Assembly (NCBI GenBank): GCA_016839245.1
Contig: JAEOUN010000013.1
Location: forward strand, 1 to 16,687
DNA from: Candidatus Thorarchaeota archaeon
GTDB lineage: Archaea; Asgardarchaeota; Thorarchaeia; Thorarchaeales; Thorarchaeaceae
Direction: 5' to 3'
Length of the DNA stretch: 16,687 nucleotides
Shown here: positions 1-9,000 of the stretch, one piece after another
Numbering within the stretch: position 1 is the stretch's first letter
Layout: each line of letters begins with the position of its first letter
Notes under the pieces: model-generated
Database searches by the model: none
The model's input: only the letters and a program-made list of their open reading frames with translations
What the model was told of the DNA's origin: nothing
Program-made: the position numbers and the translations under genes

Positions 1-550
1 AGTAGGGTTGAAATGCACAATCAAACTTGTCAGTAATTGCGGTACTTTGAAGTTAGAATCAGACTAGAAGTAGGATTGAAATTGGACTGGACTGAGACCA
101 CCAACACATTCACAATTGGTTAGAATCAGACTAGAAGTAGGGTTGAAATACAATCACAGGTAAATGTCGATAGCATGGCAGGGGTGTTAGAATCAGACTA
201 GAAGTAGGGTTGAAATGTCGATGTATGCATGGCAGACCAGTGAAGGCTGTTCGTTAGAATCAGACTAGAAGTAGGGTTGAAATCGTTCTTGACTTGCTCT
301 ACATATGCATCGTATAGTTGTTAGAATCAGACTAGAAGTAGGGTTGAAATTACTTTACCGTAGTTAATTGCACACAAGAACACTTGGTTAGAATCAGACT
401 AGAAGTAGGGTTGAAATCAAGATGTGTGGCTACAACCCTAATCTTGTGATTGTGTTAGAATCAGACTAGAAGTAGGGTTGAAATGTTTCGATGTATCTTC
501 TCAAGCGATAGAAATTTGTAGTTAGAATCAGACTAGAAATAGGGTTGAAA
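1..550 (+). CRISPR. CRISPR array, trailer (leader-distal) end, eight full repeats
   Basis: Eight complete 30-base repeats start at 52, 119, 186, 253, 320, 387, 454 and 521. A ninth, cut by the window edge, occupies 1-13. The period is exactly 67 bases. The repeat begins GTTAGAATCAGAC and ends GTAGGGTTGAAA. Spacers are 37 bases (the first is 38), and every one starts with T, so the unit could also be read as a 31-base repeat. The last repeat (521-550) has G-to-A at 539 and is followed by C instead of T. The repeat at 52 has G-to-A at 75. The GTTGAAA 3' end, which resembles the 8-base handle of type I and III crRNAs, and the decayed last repeat both say the array is transcribed left to right with its leader outside the window. 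No cas gene is present, so the subtype cannot be assigned. Confidence 0.98.
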
Positions 551-621
551 CTTCACCTCTGTTGTATTGAGAGTTGAAAATGTAAATTTATGTTAAAGTA
601 TCTGTTGAATTTTTAATCTGA
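551..621. other. Short gap between CRISPR trailer and carboxyltransferase gene
   Basis: This AT-rich stretch follows the last, degenerate repeat and contains no further repeat copy. The carboxyltransferase gene on the opposite strand ends at 622, so the array and that gene converge here. I see no convincing hairpin terminator for either. Confidence 0.5.
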
Positions 622-2175
622 TCAAAGGGGGATATTTCCGTGCTTCTTTGGAGGTCGTGATTTTCTCTTACTCGCAAGCATATCCAAGCCACTGCAGATC
701 AACTTACGGGTTTCGTGGGGAAATATGACCTTGTCAATGTACCCTAGCCCTGCTGCCACATATGGATTGGCAAACTTGTCCCTGTAGTCCTTCACCAGCT
801 CAGCTCGCTTCTTCTCTTTGTCCTTCGCCTCTGCAATCTCCTTGCGGAAGATGATGTTGATTGCTCCATCAGGGCCCATCACTGCAATCTCTGCTGTTGG
901 CCAAGCATAGACGAGATCTGCATCTATGTGTCGAGAAGACATAACATCATAGGCGCCGCCATAGCCCTTTCGTGTGATGATGGTAATTTTCGGAACAGTA
1001 GCTTCAGCAAAGGCATAGAGGATTTTTGCGCCATGACGGATGATCCCGCCCCATTCCTGTGCAGTTCCAGGGAGATAGCCAGGAACGTCCATAAACGTGA
1101 TGATGGGAATATTGAAGGCATCACAGAATCGAACGAACCGTGCACACTTATCAGAGGCATTGATATCGATTGTACCTGCTAAGTGAGCTGGATTATTGCC
1201 AACAATTCCCACAGCTCTACCATCAAATCTGGCAAATCCAACTATCATGTTCTGTGCCCAATATTCATGAACTTCAAAGAAGTCACCATTATCAGCTAGT
1301 TTCTTTACAATTTCCCGCATATCATATGGTTTGTTAGGATCACTTGGAATAAAATCGTCTATGGATTCATCAAAATCATCAGGTGACTGTCCAGTATCGA
1401 TTCGAGGTGTTTCTTGCAGATTATTTTGGGGAATGTAACTGAGGAGAGTTTTGATTTGTACAAAACAATGGTCTTCATCCTCGCTTGCGAACTGAGCAAC
1501 TCCACTAACTGAGTTATGAGTCATTGCCCCACCAAGTTCCTCAAAACTGACCTCCTCACCAGTGACCGTCTTAATGACTTCAGGTCCAGTAATGAACATG
1601 TGAGCTGTACCCTTAACCATAAGGGTGAAATCAGTGACAGCTGGCGAGTAGACTGCGCCTCCTGCACATGGGCCCATGATGGCAGATATCTGAGGGATGA
1701 CTCCACTCGCCCAAGTGTTGCGTTCGAAAATAAATGAGTAGGCGGCAAGTGCAACTATCGACTCCTGGATCCGCGCTCCGCCGGAATCATTTAGACCAAT
1801 CACTGGAGCACCTGATTGCATCGCTAAATCCATGATTTTACATATCTTCTCACCATATTTCTCCGATAATGATCCGCCAAACACGGTGAAATCCTGACTG
1901 AATATGAATACTTGGCGACCTCCAATTGTTCCGTATCCAGTAATAACACCATCGCCAAGTATTCTTTTTTTATCCATTCCAAAGTCAGGTATCCTACTAA
2001 TTACGAACTCATCAATCTCAACGAAAGATTCAGGATCGAGAAGCTTGTCTATCCGTTCACGTGCGGTGTATTTGCCTTGAGCATGTTGTTTGCCAATCCG
2101 TTCGTTTCCACCACCAAGCTTCGATTCTTCTCTCATTTTTGCAAGTTCATCAAACTTTTCTTTGTGTTTGGTCAT
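622..2175 (-). CDS. pccB: Acyl-CoA carboxyltransferase beta subunit (propionyl-CoA carboxylase / methylmalonyl-CoA decarboxylase type)
   Basis: This protein moves a carboxyl group between biotin and an acyl-CoA, probably propionyl-CoA to or from methylmalonyl-CoA. It is 517 residues from the ATG at 2175, the usual length for the family. A GTG at 2187 would add four residues, but the ATG start [17 protein letters not shown] matches family N-termini better. Both crotonase-fold halves are complete. The first oxyanion-hole glycines are in GGARIQE (about residues 132-138) and GPCAGGA (168-174), and the second half has MDVPGYLPG and YGGAYDVM. The Asp of AYDVM (about 410) is at the position that favours propionyl-CoA in characterised actinobacterial PccB; acetyl-CoA enzymes have Ile there. 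The biotin carboxylase, biotin carrier and any decarboxylase membrane subunits are not in the window. A biotin-protein ligase gene is about 12 kb away. Its upstream neighbour ends only 89 bases before the ATG, and its leader has a diverged copy at 9894-9928. Confidence 0.93.
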   Translation of the reverse strand: MTKHKEKFDELAKMREESKLGGGNERIGKQHAQGKYTARERIDKLLDPESFVEIDEFVISRIPDFGMDKKRILGDGVITGYGTIGGRQVFIFSQDFTVFGGSLSEKYGEKICKIMDLAMQSGAPVIGLNDSGGARIQESIVALAAYSFIFERNTWASGVIPQISAIMGPCAGGAVYSPAVTDFTLMVKGTAHMFITGPEVIKTVTGEEVSFEELGGAMTHNSVSGVAQFASEDEDHCFVQIKTLLSYIPQNNLQETPRIDTGQSPDDFDESIDDFIPSDPNKPYDMREIVKKLADNGDFFEVHEYWAQNMIVGFARFDGRAVGIVGNNPAHLAGTIDINASDKCARFVRFCDAFNIPIITFMDVPGYLPGTAQEWGGIIRHGAKILYAFAEATVPKITIITRKGYGGAYDVMSSRHIDADLVYAWPTAEIAVMGPDGAINIIFRKEIAEAKDKEKKRAELVKDYRDKFANPYVAAGLGYIDKVIFPHETRKLICSGLDMLASKRKSRPPKKHGNIPL

Positions 2176-2242
2176 TAGTAAGAACACTCCAGAGAGTTAG
2201 AAATCAATTTGTGAATCATAGTTTTGAATATTATGTTATTCA
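2128..2242 (-). repeat. pccB 5' end and leader: proximal copy of a diverged direct repeat
   Basis: This segment holds the first codons and leader of the intact pccB gene. It resembles 9825-9928 in the same orientation and order. The block 2221-2242 matches 9907-9928 at 18 of 22 bases, including GTTTTGAAT. The 7-mer ATTTGTG is at 2207-2213 and at 9894-9900. In the coding part, 2134-2158 matches 9831-9855 at 18 of 25 bases, including TGCAAGTT. Offsets from the start codon agree to within 4-6 bases, and the 6-base difference inside the coding part is two whole codons. The similarity fades just before the stop codon of the adjacent large gene at 2265. Confidence 0.6.
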
Positions 2243-2264
2243 TGTCAGGGTGCAAAATAGATAT

Positions 2265-5200
2265 CTACAGACCTGCATCTTTGATTACTTTCGTTACTAC
2301 ACTGGACCTTCGTAGTTTTCCAAAATCCACCCATAATAAAGATCCAATCTGATTAATTTTTACACCTTGCTTATAATATTTCAAAATCCGCCTCCGTTCT
2401 TTCGCACTAATCCTAGAATATTTTACTGATGAGAGCATCTCAACAATTACACGAAGACGAAATAGACGACCAGTAGCATATCTGAATAGAGGTAGTTGAG
2501 CTGCAATCTTGAGTGACTTCTTCCTCGCTATACCCACAGAATTGCCACAATCCATAGATCGAATCCCTAAACGAGTGAGTGCTTTTTGGATGAATTCTTT
2601 GTTGTGTTTAGAACTGATACCTGTAATCAAACTTCGAACAGTAGCATAACCATCACCATCAGCCATGCCCTGAAGGAAAGGTAAAATCAATTCTGAAGGC
2701 ATCTCCAGAATCCAATTAGCATTTAGAGGTTGATCGCTCTTCGATGTGTCAAGTCTTAGACCTAGAAGTGTATTACGAATCCACATCATGAAAGGAGAAG
2801 CGGAACCTTTCCAATTCATCATCTCAATATCTTCACCAGCTTTATTCTTTGCAAAGGAGTTCTTATTTCGATTCGAACCAAATCCAAATATGCCCAGATA
2901 ATAACAGAAGGCTTCTCCGAAAATCATACTCCACGGATATTTCGTACTAAGTGAGATACTTACAGATGTTGATGTACCATTCCTACGATCAAATGTACCA
3001 TCAGACGCCAAAGCACCAAGGAGATACATGAAGGCAATATCCCGTGGAATTTCATCAAACTTCATAATCCATGCCTTCATCTTCTTTCCTAATAATGGTG
3101 TGAGCTGTGAGATGACATTAGTCAAATCACTCACCTTGTTGATAGATAATGGAACTTGGATGAATCTCTCGGGTTTACCTCTCTTATTGATCTTCAAAGG
3201 AAGCCACCGATATCCACGCTGTGGCGGACTTGCAGGAATTGAGTTAGCAATGCCAATCAACCGTGGGAATTTCTTGTACAACAATCGCTGCTTTGTATTT
3301 CCCATCTCTAAGTTACCTCTACCAATGATATCAGTGTAGAGACCACCTTTCTCCAGAGCCTTGAGAAATCGAAAGAATTCCTTGACTTGCGCATAGTCGT
3401 TCTTGTAGCTTTGAAGTGACTTGAGTAGGTTAGAGATGTAGCAGGTCCGCATCCGTTTTTCATAAGCTTCAAGACTGACCACGCCATTTAGCAGAGCTAA
3501 TATCTTATCCAGTTCCTTCTTCGCCTCACTCACAGAGAGAGAATCTTTGAGCATATTGAAGACCATGGGAAGAGACCTCCCCTTCATCCATTCAATCACA
3601 GCCTCCACAGATAGGCTCTTCTCTTTGACGAACTCAACGATCTCGTTTCGAGTGATATGAGTCTGGCTGCTGAATTTTCGAAGAGATTCGAAGTAAGCCC
3701 GCACAGCAGCCATGAGCCTCGTATAGTCAGACCGTTCTTTGAGCCATGGAAACTCGCGGTCTACCAACCTCTTGAACTCAGCATACGAATGTATCTCCTG
3801 CCCGCGAACCTTAGTGAAGCGAATCCGAGTTTTGTACACTGATGCACTATGAGACTTGTACCTCATTGTCGGCTTGAGCATGCCTACCACAGACAATACA
3901 TGCCTGATGAGCCACGGAACCTCCCCAGCCCGAAAAGCCCTGACCCGTCGCTGTGAAATCCCAGTCCGTCGAGCAATCCCCTTTTGGGTTCCACCGAGTT
4001 CAAGTTCCCGCAGGAAGGCAAAGAACTCCTTCACCCGTGACTCCTTACTCCTATACTGTGCAATCTTCTTGTACGACTCTCCCGGGTAGATCTGCCTCAA
4101 CCGCACCTCAAGTTCGGACCATTGACCGATACCGCCAGCAGCTTTTAGAATCCGCAAACGGAGTAATTGAGCCTCTCTCTTTGACAGAGTAGAATCGACG
4201 ATCTGGAAGAGATGCGGAATTTGCTCATTGAATGTCCAGTCCCGAGCTGTCGATGGCTTTAGACCGACCTGCTCTGCAATCTCGTCCAGTTCAAATTGTC
4301 TGATGGTTGTTCTTTTACCCAGAGCCTTCCTGAGTTCAAAGAATTTCCGCACCTGCTCTAAGAGTACATGATAATCATCACGTATGCAGAAACTGGGATA
4401 GTTACTCTCCAACCATCTCTTGTAACTCTCGAAAGAAGCTATTGGTCGCTTCCCACGCATTGGTCCATGCAGCTTAATCATGCGTACTCTTCCACGATGA
4501 TACCCAGTCTTTCGCTTCTTCTTGACCTTCTTCTTGGTTCGAGCCTTTGCCCTTTCGCTACTGGTCATGCGGCGTAACGTGGAATTCAGCATCCTCGTTC
4601 CAACAACATGCGTCCATGCACGCTCAACTTCAAGAGCCCAGATCTCTCGAAAGAGTTGCGGCACATCGCCAGATTTTTTCTTCCGAATGTATTCTCTTGA
4701 CTCCTCAACCTTTTGTTTAAGATCTGGACTTACAAGTTCACGATACCACTCTTTTACAAGTTCCTCAAGATCATCCTCAGTCTCGATTTCAGACCGTGTG
4801 GCTCTCTTGAACTCCTCACGTTCTTCCTCAGTCAAGCTGGAGAACAACTCCATTAATTTCTCGCGAATGTTCTCCTGCTCCTTCTCCTCAATATCTTCTT
4901 CAGACTCAGCGAAATATGGTCGTGGTTCGAGAGATGTGTCAAGATGTTCTTCCCCGGTCATAGCATCCACAATGATCCGTGATTCATCTACTTCCTGTTC
5001 ATCGGGTAGTTCAAAATCCTCCAGAAGTTCATCGATTTTTGAGGTCAATTCCTCTGAGATTTCGAGTATCTCACTTTCATCGTTTTCAAGGATTGGAGCA
5101 TTCGTTTCTACAAGTTCTGCTTGTGCGTCAGACTGTAGACTCTCAGACTCTTCTGTTTCATCCAGAGATTCCATAGAGTTCTCAGGACTTGATTCTTCTC

Positions 5201-6077
5201 GGTGGAGTTGACCCTCAGAATCAACAATCAGTTCATCATCTCTTTCTGGCGAGGGTTTGGTCTCAATAGATTGAATTTCATGTCTCGAGGTTTCTTCTAT
5301 AGTATCAGTGGACTCGCCATCATGAATTTCATTCGCTTCTTTTTCTGAAACGGTTTTCTTTTTTGACTCCACATCAGGAGTCTCATTGCAGTGAACTTCT
5401 TCTGTTTCCGATACCTGTTGAGGATGTTCACCTTTTTCAGACTCACATGTCCGTTCAGTTTCAGACACCTGAGTCTCAGAAGGAGTAATAGACTCGCCAA
5501 TCTCGTTAGTCGCATTATTCGAGCAGTTGGAGACCTCAGTGACTGACTCATTGTGAGTGTCAGCCATTTCCTCTGTTTCAACCTCGGTCTCAGTATGAGG
5601 TGCTTCACCGGATTCTATTGCATAGACCATGCCATCGTTTCCTTCAATGTATGATTCACTTGAAACCTCAATTTCCTCATTTGTTTCGCCCTTTGCGTCA
5701 GATTTGGTCTCAGTCGTCGAATCTTCGAGTGATGTTTCTCCTAATTTTTCATCCATATCATCCACAAATTCCTCGTGGAGTTCTTCTCGTACATCATCAA
5801 GCTTATGCCCAAGATTCTCCTCGAAGCCATCCAATTCTTCCATAACATCTTTTGCAAGCTCCTCAGCTCGTTCAGCTTCAGAGTCCATCTCGCGTAGTTC
5901 ACCTATCGCTTGCTCAGCAATATGCTCAGCAGTATCATTATGTTCAAGTTCTTCTGAGACCTCGGATGTTAATTTTTCAGCAGATTTTCTTATCTCATCG
6001 ACTTCTTTGTTCTCATTATACTCTTTATACTCAGGAGAGTCATTCCTCTCAGGGTCCTCAGAAAATTCACGCGGCAA
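2265..6077 (-). CDS. Giant acidic protein with four HTH-like repeats and a C-terminal LAGLIDADG homing-endonuclease domain
   Basis: The protein is 1270 residues from a TTG at 6077. That TTG has GAGGGG six bases upstream and overlaps the ATPase stop by 11 bases; a GTG at 6173 is open but would add 32 residues inside the ATPase gene. Residues about 8-450 are extremely rich in Glu, Asp, Ser and Thr, with predicted helical stretches early and late. A Lys/Arg-rich linker (about 510-523) follows. Residues 548-948 hold four related units of about 104-112 residues, each with an aromatic-rich helix ending VxxFF-like and then a helix-turn-helix. Residues 1005-1215 form a LAGLIDADG domain with motifs LLGALASDG (about 1019-1027) and LQGMADGDG (about 1135-1143). 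Both catalytic acids are present, so it may cut DNA. A last HTH-like segment ends the protein. It is not inside a host protein and shows no intein splice residues. Its role is unknown; sequence-specific DNA binding and cleavage is the inference. Confidence is high for the gene and the LAGLIDADG call, low for function. Confidence 0.85.
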   Translation of the reverse strand: MPREFSEDPERNDSPEYKEYNENKEVDEIRKSAEKLTSEVSEELEHNDTAEHIAEQAIGELREMDSEAERAEELAKDVMEELDGFEENLGHKLDDVREELHEEFVDDMDEKLGETSLEDSTTETKSDAKGETNEEIEVSSESYIEGNDGMVYAIESGEAPHTETEVETEEMADTHNESVTEVSNCSNNATNEIGESITPSETQVSETERTCESEKGEHPQQVSETEEVHCNETPDVESKKKTVSEKEANEIHDGESTDTIEETSRHEIQSIETKPSPERDDELIVDSEGQLHREESSPENSMESLDETEESESLQSDAQAELVETNAPILENDESEILEISEELTSKIDELLEDFELPDEQEVDESRIIVDAMTGEEHLDTSLEPRPYFAESEEDIEEKEQENIREKLMELFSSLTEEEREEFKRATRSEIETEDDLEELVKEWYRELVSPDLKQKVEESREYIRKKKSGDVPQLFREIWALEVERAWTHVVGTRMLNSTLRRMTSSERAKARTKKKVKKKRKTGYHRGRVRMIKLHGPMRGKRPIASFESYKRWLESNYPSFCIRDDYHVLLEQVRKFFELRKALGKRTTIRQFELDEIAEQVGLKPSTARDWTFNEQIPHLFQIVDSTLSKREAQLLRLRILKAAGGIGQWSELEVRLRQIYPGESYKKIAQYRSKESRVKEFFAFLRELELGGTQKGIARRTGISQRRVRAFRAGEVPWLIRHVLSVVGMLKPTMRYKSHSASVYKTRIRFTKVRGQEIHSYAEFKRLVDREFPWLKERSDYTRLMAAVRAYFESLRKFSSQTHITRNEIVEFVKEKSLSVEAVIEWMKGRSLPMVFNMLKDSLSVSEAKKELDKILALLNGVVSLEAYEKRMRTCYISNLLKSLQSYKNDYAQVKEFFRFLKALEKGGLYTDIIGRGNLEMGNTKQRLLYKKFPRLIGIANSIPASPPQRGYRWLPLKINKRGKPERFIQVPLSINKVSDLTNVISQLTPLLGKKMKAWIMKFDEIPRDIAFMYLLGALASDGTFDRRNGTSTSVSISLSTKYPWSMIFGEAFCYYLGIFGFGSNRNKNSFAKNKAGEDIEMMNWKGSASPFMMWIRNTLLGLRLDTSKSDQPLNANWILEMPSELILPFLQGMADGDGYATVRSLITGISSKHNKEFIQKALTRLGIRSMDCGNSVGIARKKSLKIAAQLPLFRYATGRLFRLRVIVEMLSSVKYSRISAKERRRILKYYKQGVKINQIGSLLWVDFGKLRRSSVVTKVIKDAGL
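2649..3026 (-). other. LAGLIDADG domain core (both motifs)
   Basis: Reading on the minus strand, motif one YLLGALASDG is encoded at 3026-2997 and motif two FLQGMADGDG at 2678-2649, 107 residues apart. This is the spacing of a monomeric two-motif enzyme, as in free-standing and intein-type DOD homing endonucleases. The acidic residue at the eighth position of each nine-residue motif (LLGALASDG, LQGMADGDG), which binds the catalytic metal, is kept in both. The LAGLIDADG fold therefore looks catalytically intact, not a decayed remnant. Confidence 0.85.
3234..4442 (-). repeat. Four tandem HTH-like protein repeats (A-B-A'-B')
   Basis: Within the large protein, four units share the pattern aromatic/acidic helix, then YP or FP, then a helix ending VRKFFE, VKEFFAF, VRAYFES or VKEFFRF, then an HTH. 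They are encoded at about 4442-4134, 4130-3870, 3788-3483 and 3482-3234. Units 1 and 3 resemble each other most (DDYHVLLEQVRKFFE and SDYTRLMAAVRAYFE, then STLSKREA and DSLSVSEA). Units 2 and 4 share FFAFLRELELGG and FFRFLKALEKGG. A basic strand (RVRMIKLHG, RIRFTKVRG, LPLKINKRG) comes before unit 1, before unit 3 and after unit 4. This points to duplication of a two-domain block. Confidence 0.7.
4734..6056 (-). other. Low-complexity acidic region of the large protein
   Basis: About 440 codons encode mostly Glu, Ser, Asp and Thr, with almost no aromatic residues. Short words recur, such as VSETE and its variants. The first 100 or so residues look helical or coiled-coil (EELAKDVMEELDGFEENL), the middle is probably disordered, and the end is helical again before the basic linker. 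The bias leaves long Ser-rich open frames on the opposite strand that are not genes. Confidence 0.8.
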
Positions 6078-9000
6078 CAGGAGCCCCTCGGTCAGTTGTT
6101 GCAATCTTGACCGCTTCTGATAGGACAGCCCAAAGTTCTTCGTCTGCAGGCTCGTTAAGAATAGAACGTGCACGATGAAGAAGTAACAATGACAGATCAG
6201 AAGTCATTTCAGATGAACTTGCTAATTTCTTTGAGAATGCAGTTAACAGTCGTAAGAATGAATCAATGTCACCCTCTGATGCGCCTCTAAGACGCTCAAA
6301 ATAGCCCTCTGTAAAGAGCTTGGTCTTGATTACTGCATCTATCATTTGCAAAGAGGTTTCCACTGAATCCAAAGGTTTCACTTGTGTATCGGTCTTTCTT
6401 GAAACAATCTGATCCTGCTCTTCAATTGCTTGTTTGACAATTTCTTTCAAGAGAGATTTGATGCTATCCCCATTATCAATTGAATTACGTTTCACCAACT
6501 CCATCTTTATTCGTTCATGAGGAGATGTATCTTCGACAATGATGCTATTCCTATCACAAGGTAGAATTTTAGCAAGGTTGGATATTACATGTTCTTCAAA
6601 ATCAGCAGACCATGAACTAACCATTTGTGAAAGCAACCAGAGAAGATGATTAACATAGAATATTCGTTTGTCATAATCATCAATCACAGTGAGTACAATG
6701 TGTTTCATCGTTAATGCGGTTAAAAGCGAATTACTCTTTTGGATGAGTAAATCAATTCCGTTGACTATTCCATTGAAACTCGGATGTCTTACCAGAGTAT
6801 AGAGTCGTGATAGAGTGTTAAAATCTATCTTAACCTGATTTTCACTATTGATTTCATGAATAGCAGGAACTTTTCGAGTGAAATCAAATCTGAATTTAAA
6901 ATGCGGATTTTCAGTTAGAATCGGTTCCATGTGTTTCTTGATATCCGTATCAGACACAGGTACTTCTGATTTCAATTTCGGATACAGTTCTAGTGGATTG
7001 TTTATTCTCACCAAGACAGGTTTGGTGTTGCTTGCAGTACGAACAACTACCACTCCTTTTTCTAATGATCCAATCTTGGTAATTTGATCATCATTGCAGT
7101 TGATTTGACTTCCTATAATTCTTCGATCAGTAATTGAATTCGTCTTATGCATGAATACATTCAAGGCAATGGTAGAAATCCCATTACTTAGTTTCACACC
7201 ATGCGGAGTGGTCAAGCCAAAACCGAGTTCACTACTTCTGGACTCAGTCATAGTAGTACAGATGGTATTACGGGCTTCTGAAAATGCACTATGACCTTCC
7301 TCTATATTACCATCAGAAGTGCTTTCGAGGAAACGATGCGCTTCCTCCAAAACAACGTAGTGCTTTAGTCCAATTTCACTCGGTCCATCAGTCTTTTTCA
7401 AAGATTCATAATAGAGCGCAACATTGTTGATTAGCCAAAACATAAAGAATGCAGCTTCTTCTCTAGACATTTTGTCAAGAAGGAAAATGGTTGATTTCGA
7501 AACCAGTTCCTCTAATGAGATACCCGTTATAGTACCAAAGATATTCGCAAGAACGCCCTCACATATTGAGCTAAATCTACCGACTAAGGCTCCACGAAAA
7601 TCTTGATTTCCCCGAATACTATACTGCAGTTCTTCTTCGATTAGAGGTATCGTTTCCAGAAAGTCTTGTAAGATGAGCGGCAATCCCCTAGTATTTGTAT
7701 CTCTATCCCACCCCATTCGTTTGAATGTAAGTTCAATGACCTTTTCGGAGTATTCTCGGACCATACCTTCCATCGGTTTCGAAGCTACAAAGACAGTCTT
7801 GATGCTATTGATGATTTGATTAACATGAACTGCTTCATGAAAAGAAGTCAGGCAGAATCTCCCAGGAGCGATTGTATCATCACCTATTGTAAAAATACGC
7901 ACACGGTTATTGGTTCGTATGAATCGCAGATATTCTTCATTCTTCGACTTAAGAAATATAAGAAAATTAATCGAGTGCTTGAGTAGTTCGTGCAAAATAC
8001 AGAGCTGTGTTGTGGTCTTTCCTGTACCAATATCGCCCAAGATTTCTGAGTGCGTGGCTAAATCTTCTAAAAGAATCCAGAAATCACTAATTTCTCTTCC
8101 TGATTCATCCAAAACCTTGCCAATACAAATACTTGGTTTTTGAGGTATTGAGGAGCTTGTTGTAGTGTTGATTTGAGAAGATAGATTTGCAGGATTTGAA
8201 TGAAACGTTGCATAGTCAACGACTGGAATGCCTACATCACAATTTGGTATATTGAAATATACTGCAGCCTCTCCTATGGACAATAGAGTGGATTTTCCAG
8301 TAGGTTCACCTCTGAGAAGACGATTTCCTTCCATAATGTTGCTATTGATCTTCGTGACAAATTCTCTATTTTTATCAGCTAGTGCCAGTCTTCCTCTAAG
8401 AGTAGTCAATAACCTCATCGCGTTCTCACCAGCTACAGACTTGTTGACATCCCAAGAAGAAATAGAAACATGAACTTCGCAGAGATTCTTCATGCTCAAA
8501 CGGTCTATCTGAATAGCAAGAGATGCGGCATTCCTTTGAGCATGAGGATCGACTTTAGTAATTGATTCATGAATCTCTCTACTAAGAAAATCTTCTTTAG
8601 GCGTAGATATTACACGCTCTGATTGTGCTACTTCTTTCTTATACTGATTCTCAAGACTCTTCAGCCTTCTATTACTAAGTTGTATGGGATTAGCAGATAT
8701 CTGAATAATCCCGTTTGAAAGATTCTGCAGGAGTCTTGCAGTACTTGTAATAGCATCTATCTGTTGAATTTCTTCTTCTATTGAGAGCGGTTCACCTGTA
8801 AGAGAAGCAGTAACTGCAATCAAATTCTTGGCCAGATCTATTCCTGTAAATTTTGGAATGACATTGAATTTCATTCCAACAAGGATTGTTGTTATATTGT
8901 CTTCTAATCTTTGTATATACTCAAGAAGACGAGATTCTTGTTTTGACCAAGTCAGGTAGAAAATGCGCGTTCTTTCATTTGTTCTTTCAATTCTCAACGT

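Noticed and set aside
14..520. CRISPR spacers matching the proposed element or other genes in this window (self-targeting)
   Set aside because: By eye no spacer shares more than short words with the rest of the window. A proper alignment against the full genome was not possible.
4522..5211. Plus-strand frame of 229 codons, extremely Ser-rich
   Set aside because: It is the antisense shadow of the Glu/Asp-rich region of the large minus-strand gene; complements of GAA/GAG-rich codons read as Ser and Phe. The same explains the other open frames at 5600-6178.
2265..6077. The LAGLIDADG protein as an intein
   Set aside because: The domain is at the C-terminus with no flanking extein and no visible splice-junction Cys/Ser and His-Asn residues; the rest is HTH repeats and acidic sequence.
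6078..6173. Longer start (GTG at 6173) for the large LAGLIDADG protein
   Set aside because: The extra 32 codons lie entirely within the ATPase coding sequence in another frame, while the TTG at 6077 has a strong ribosome site and normal coupling overlap.
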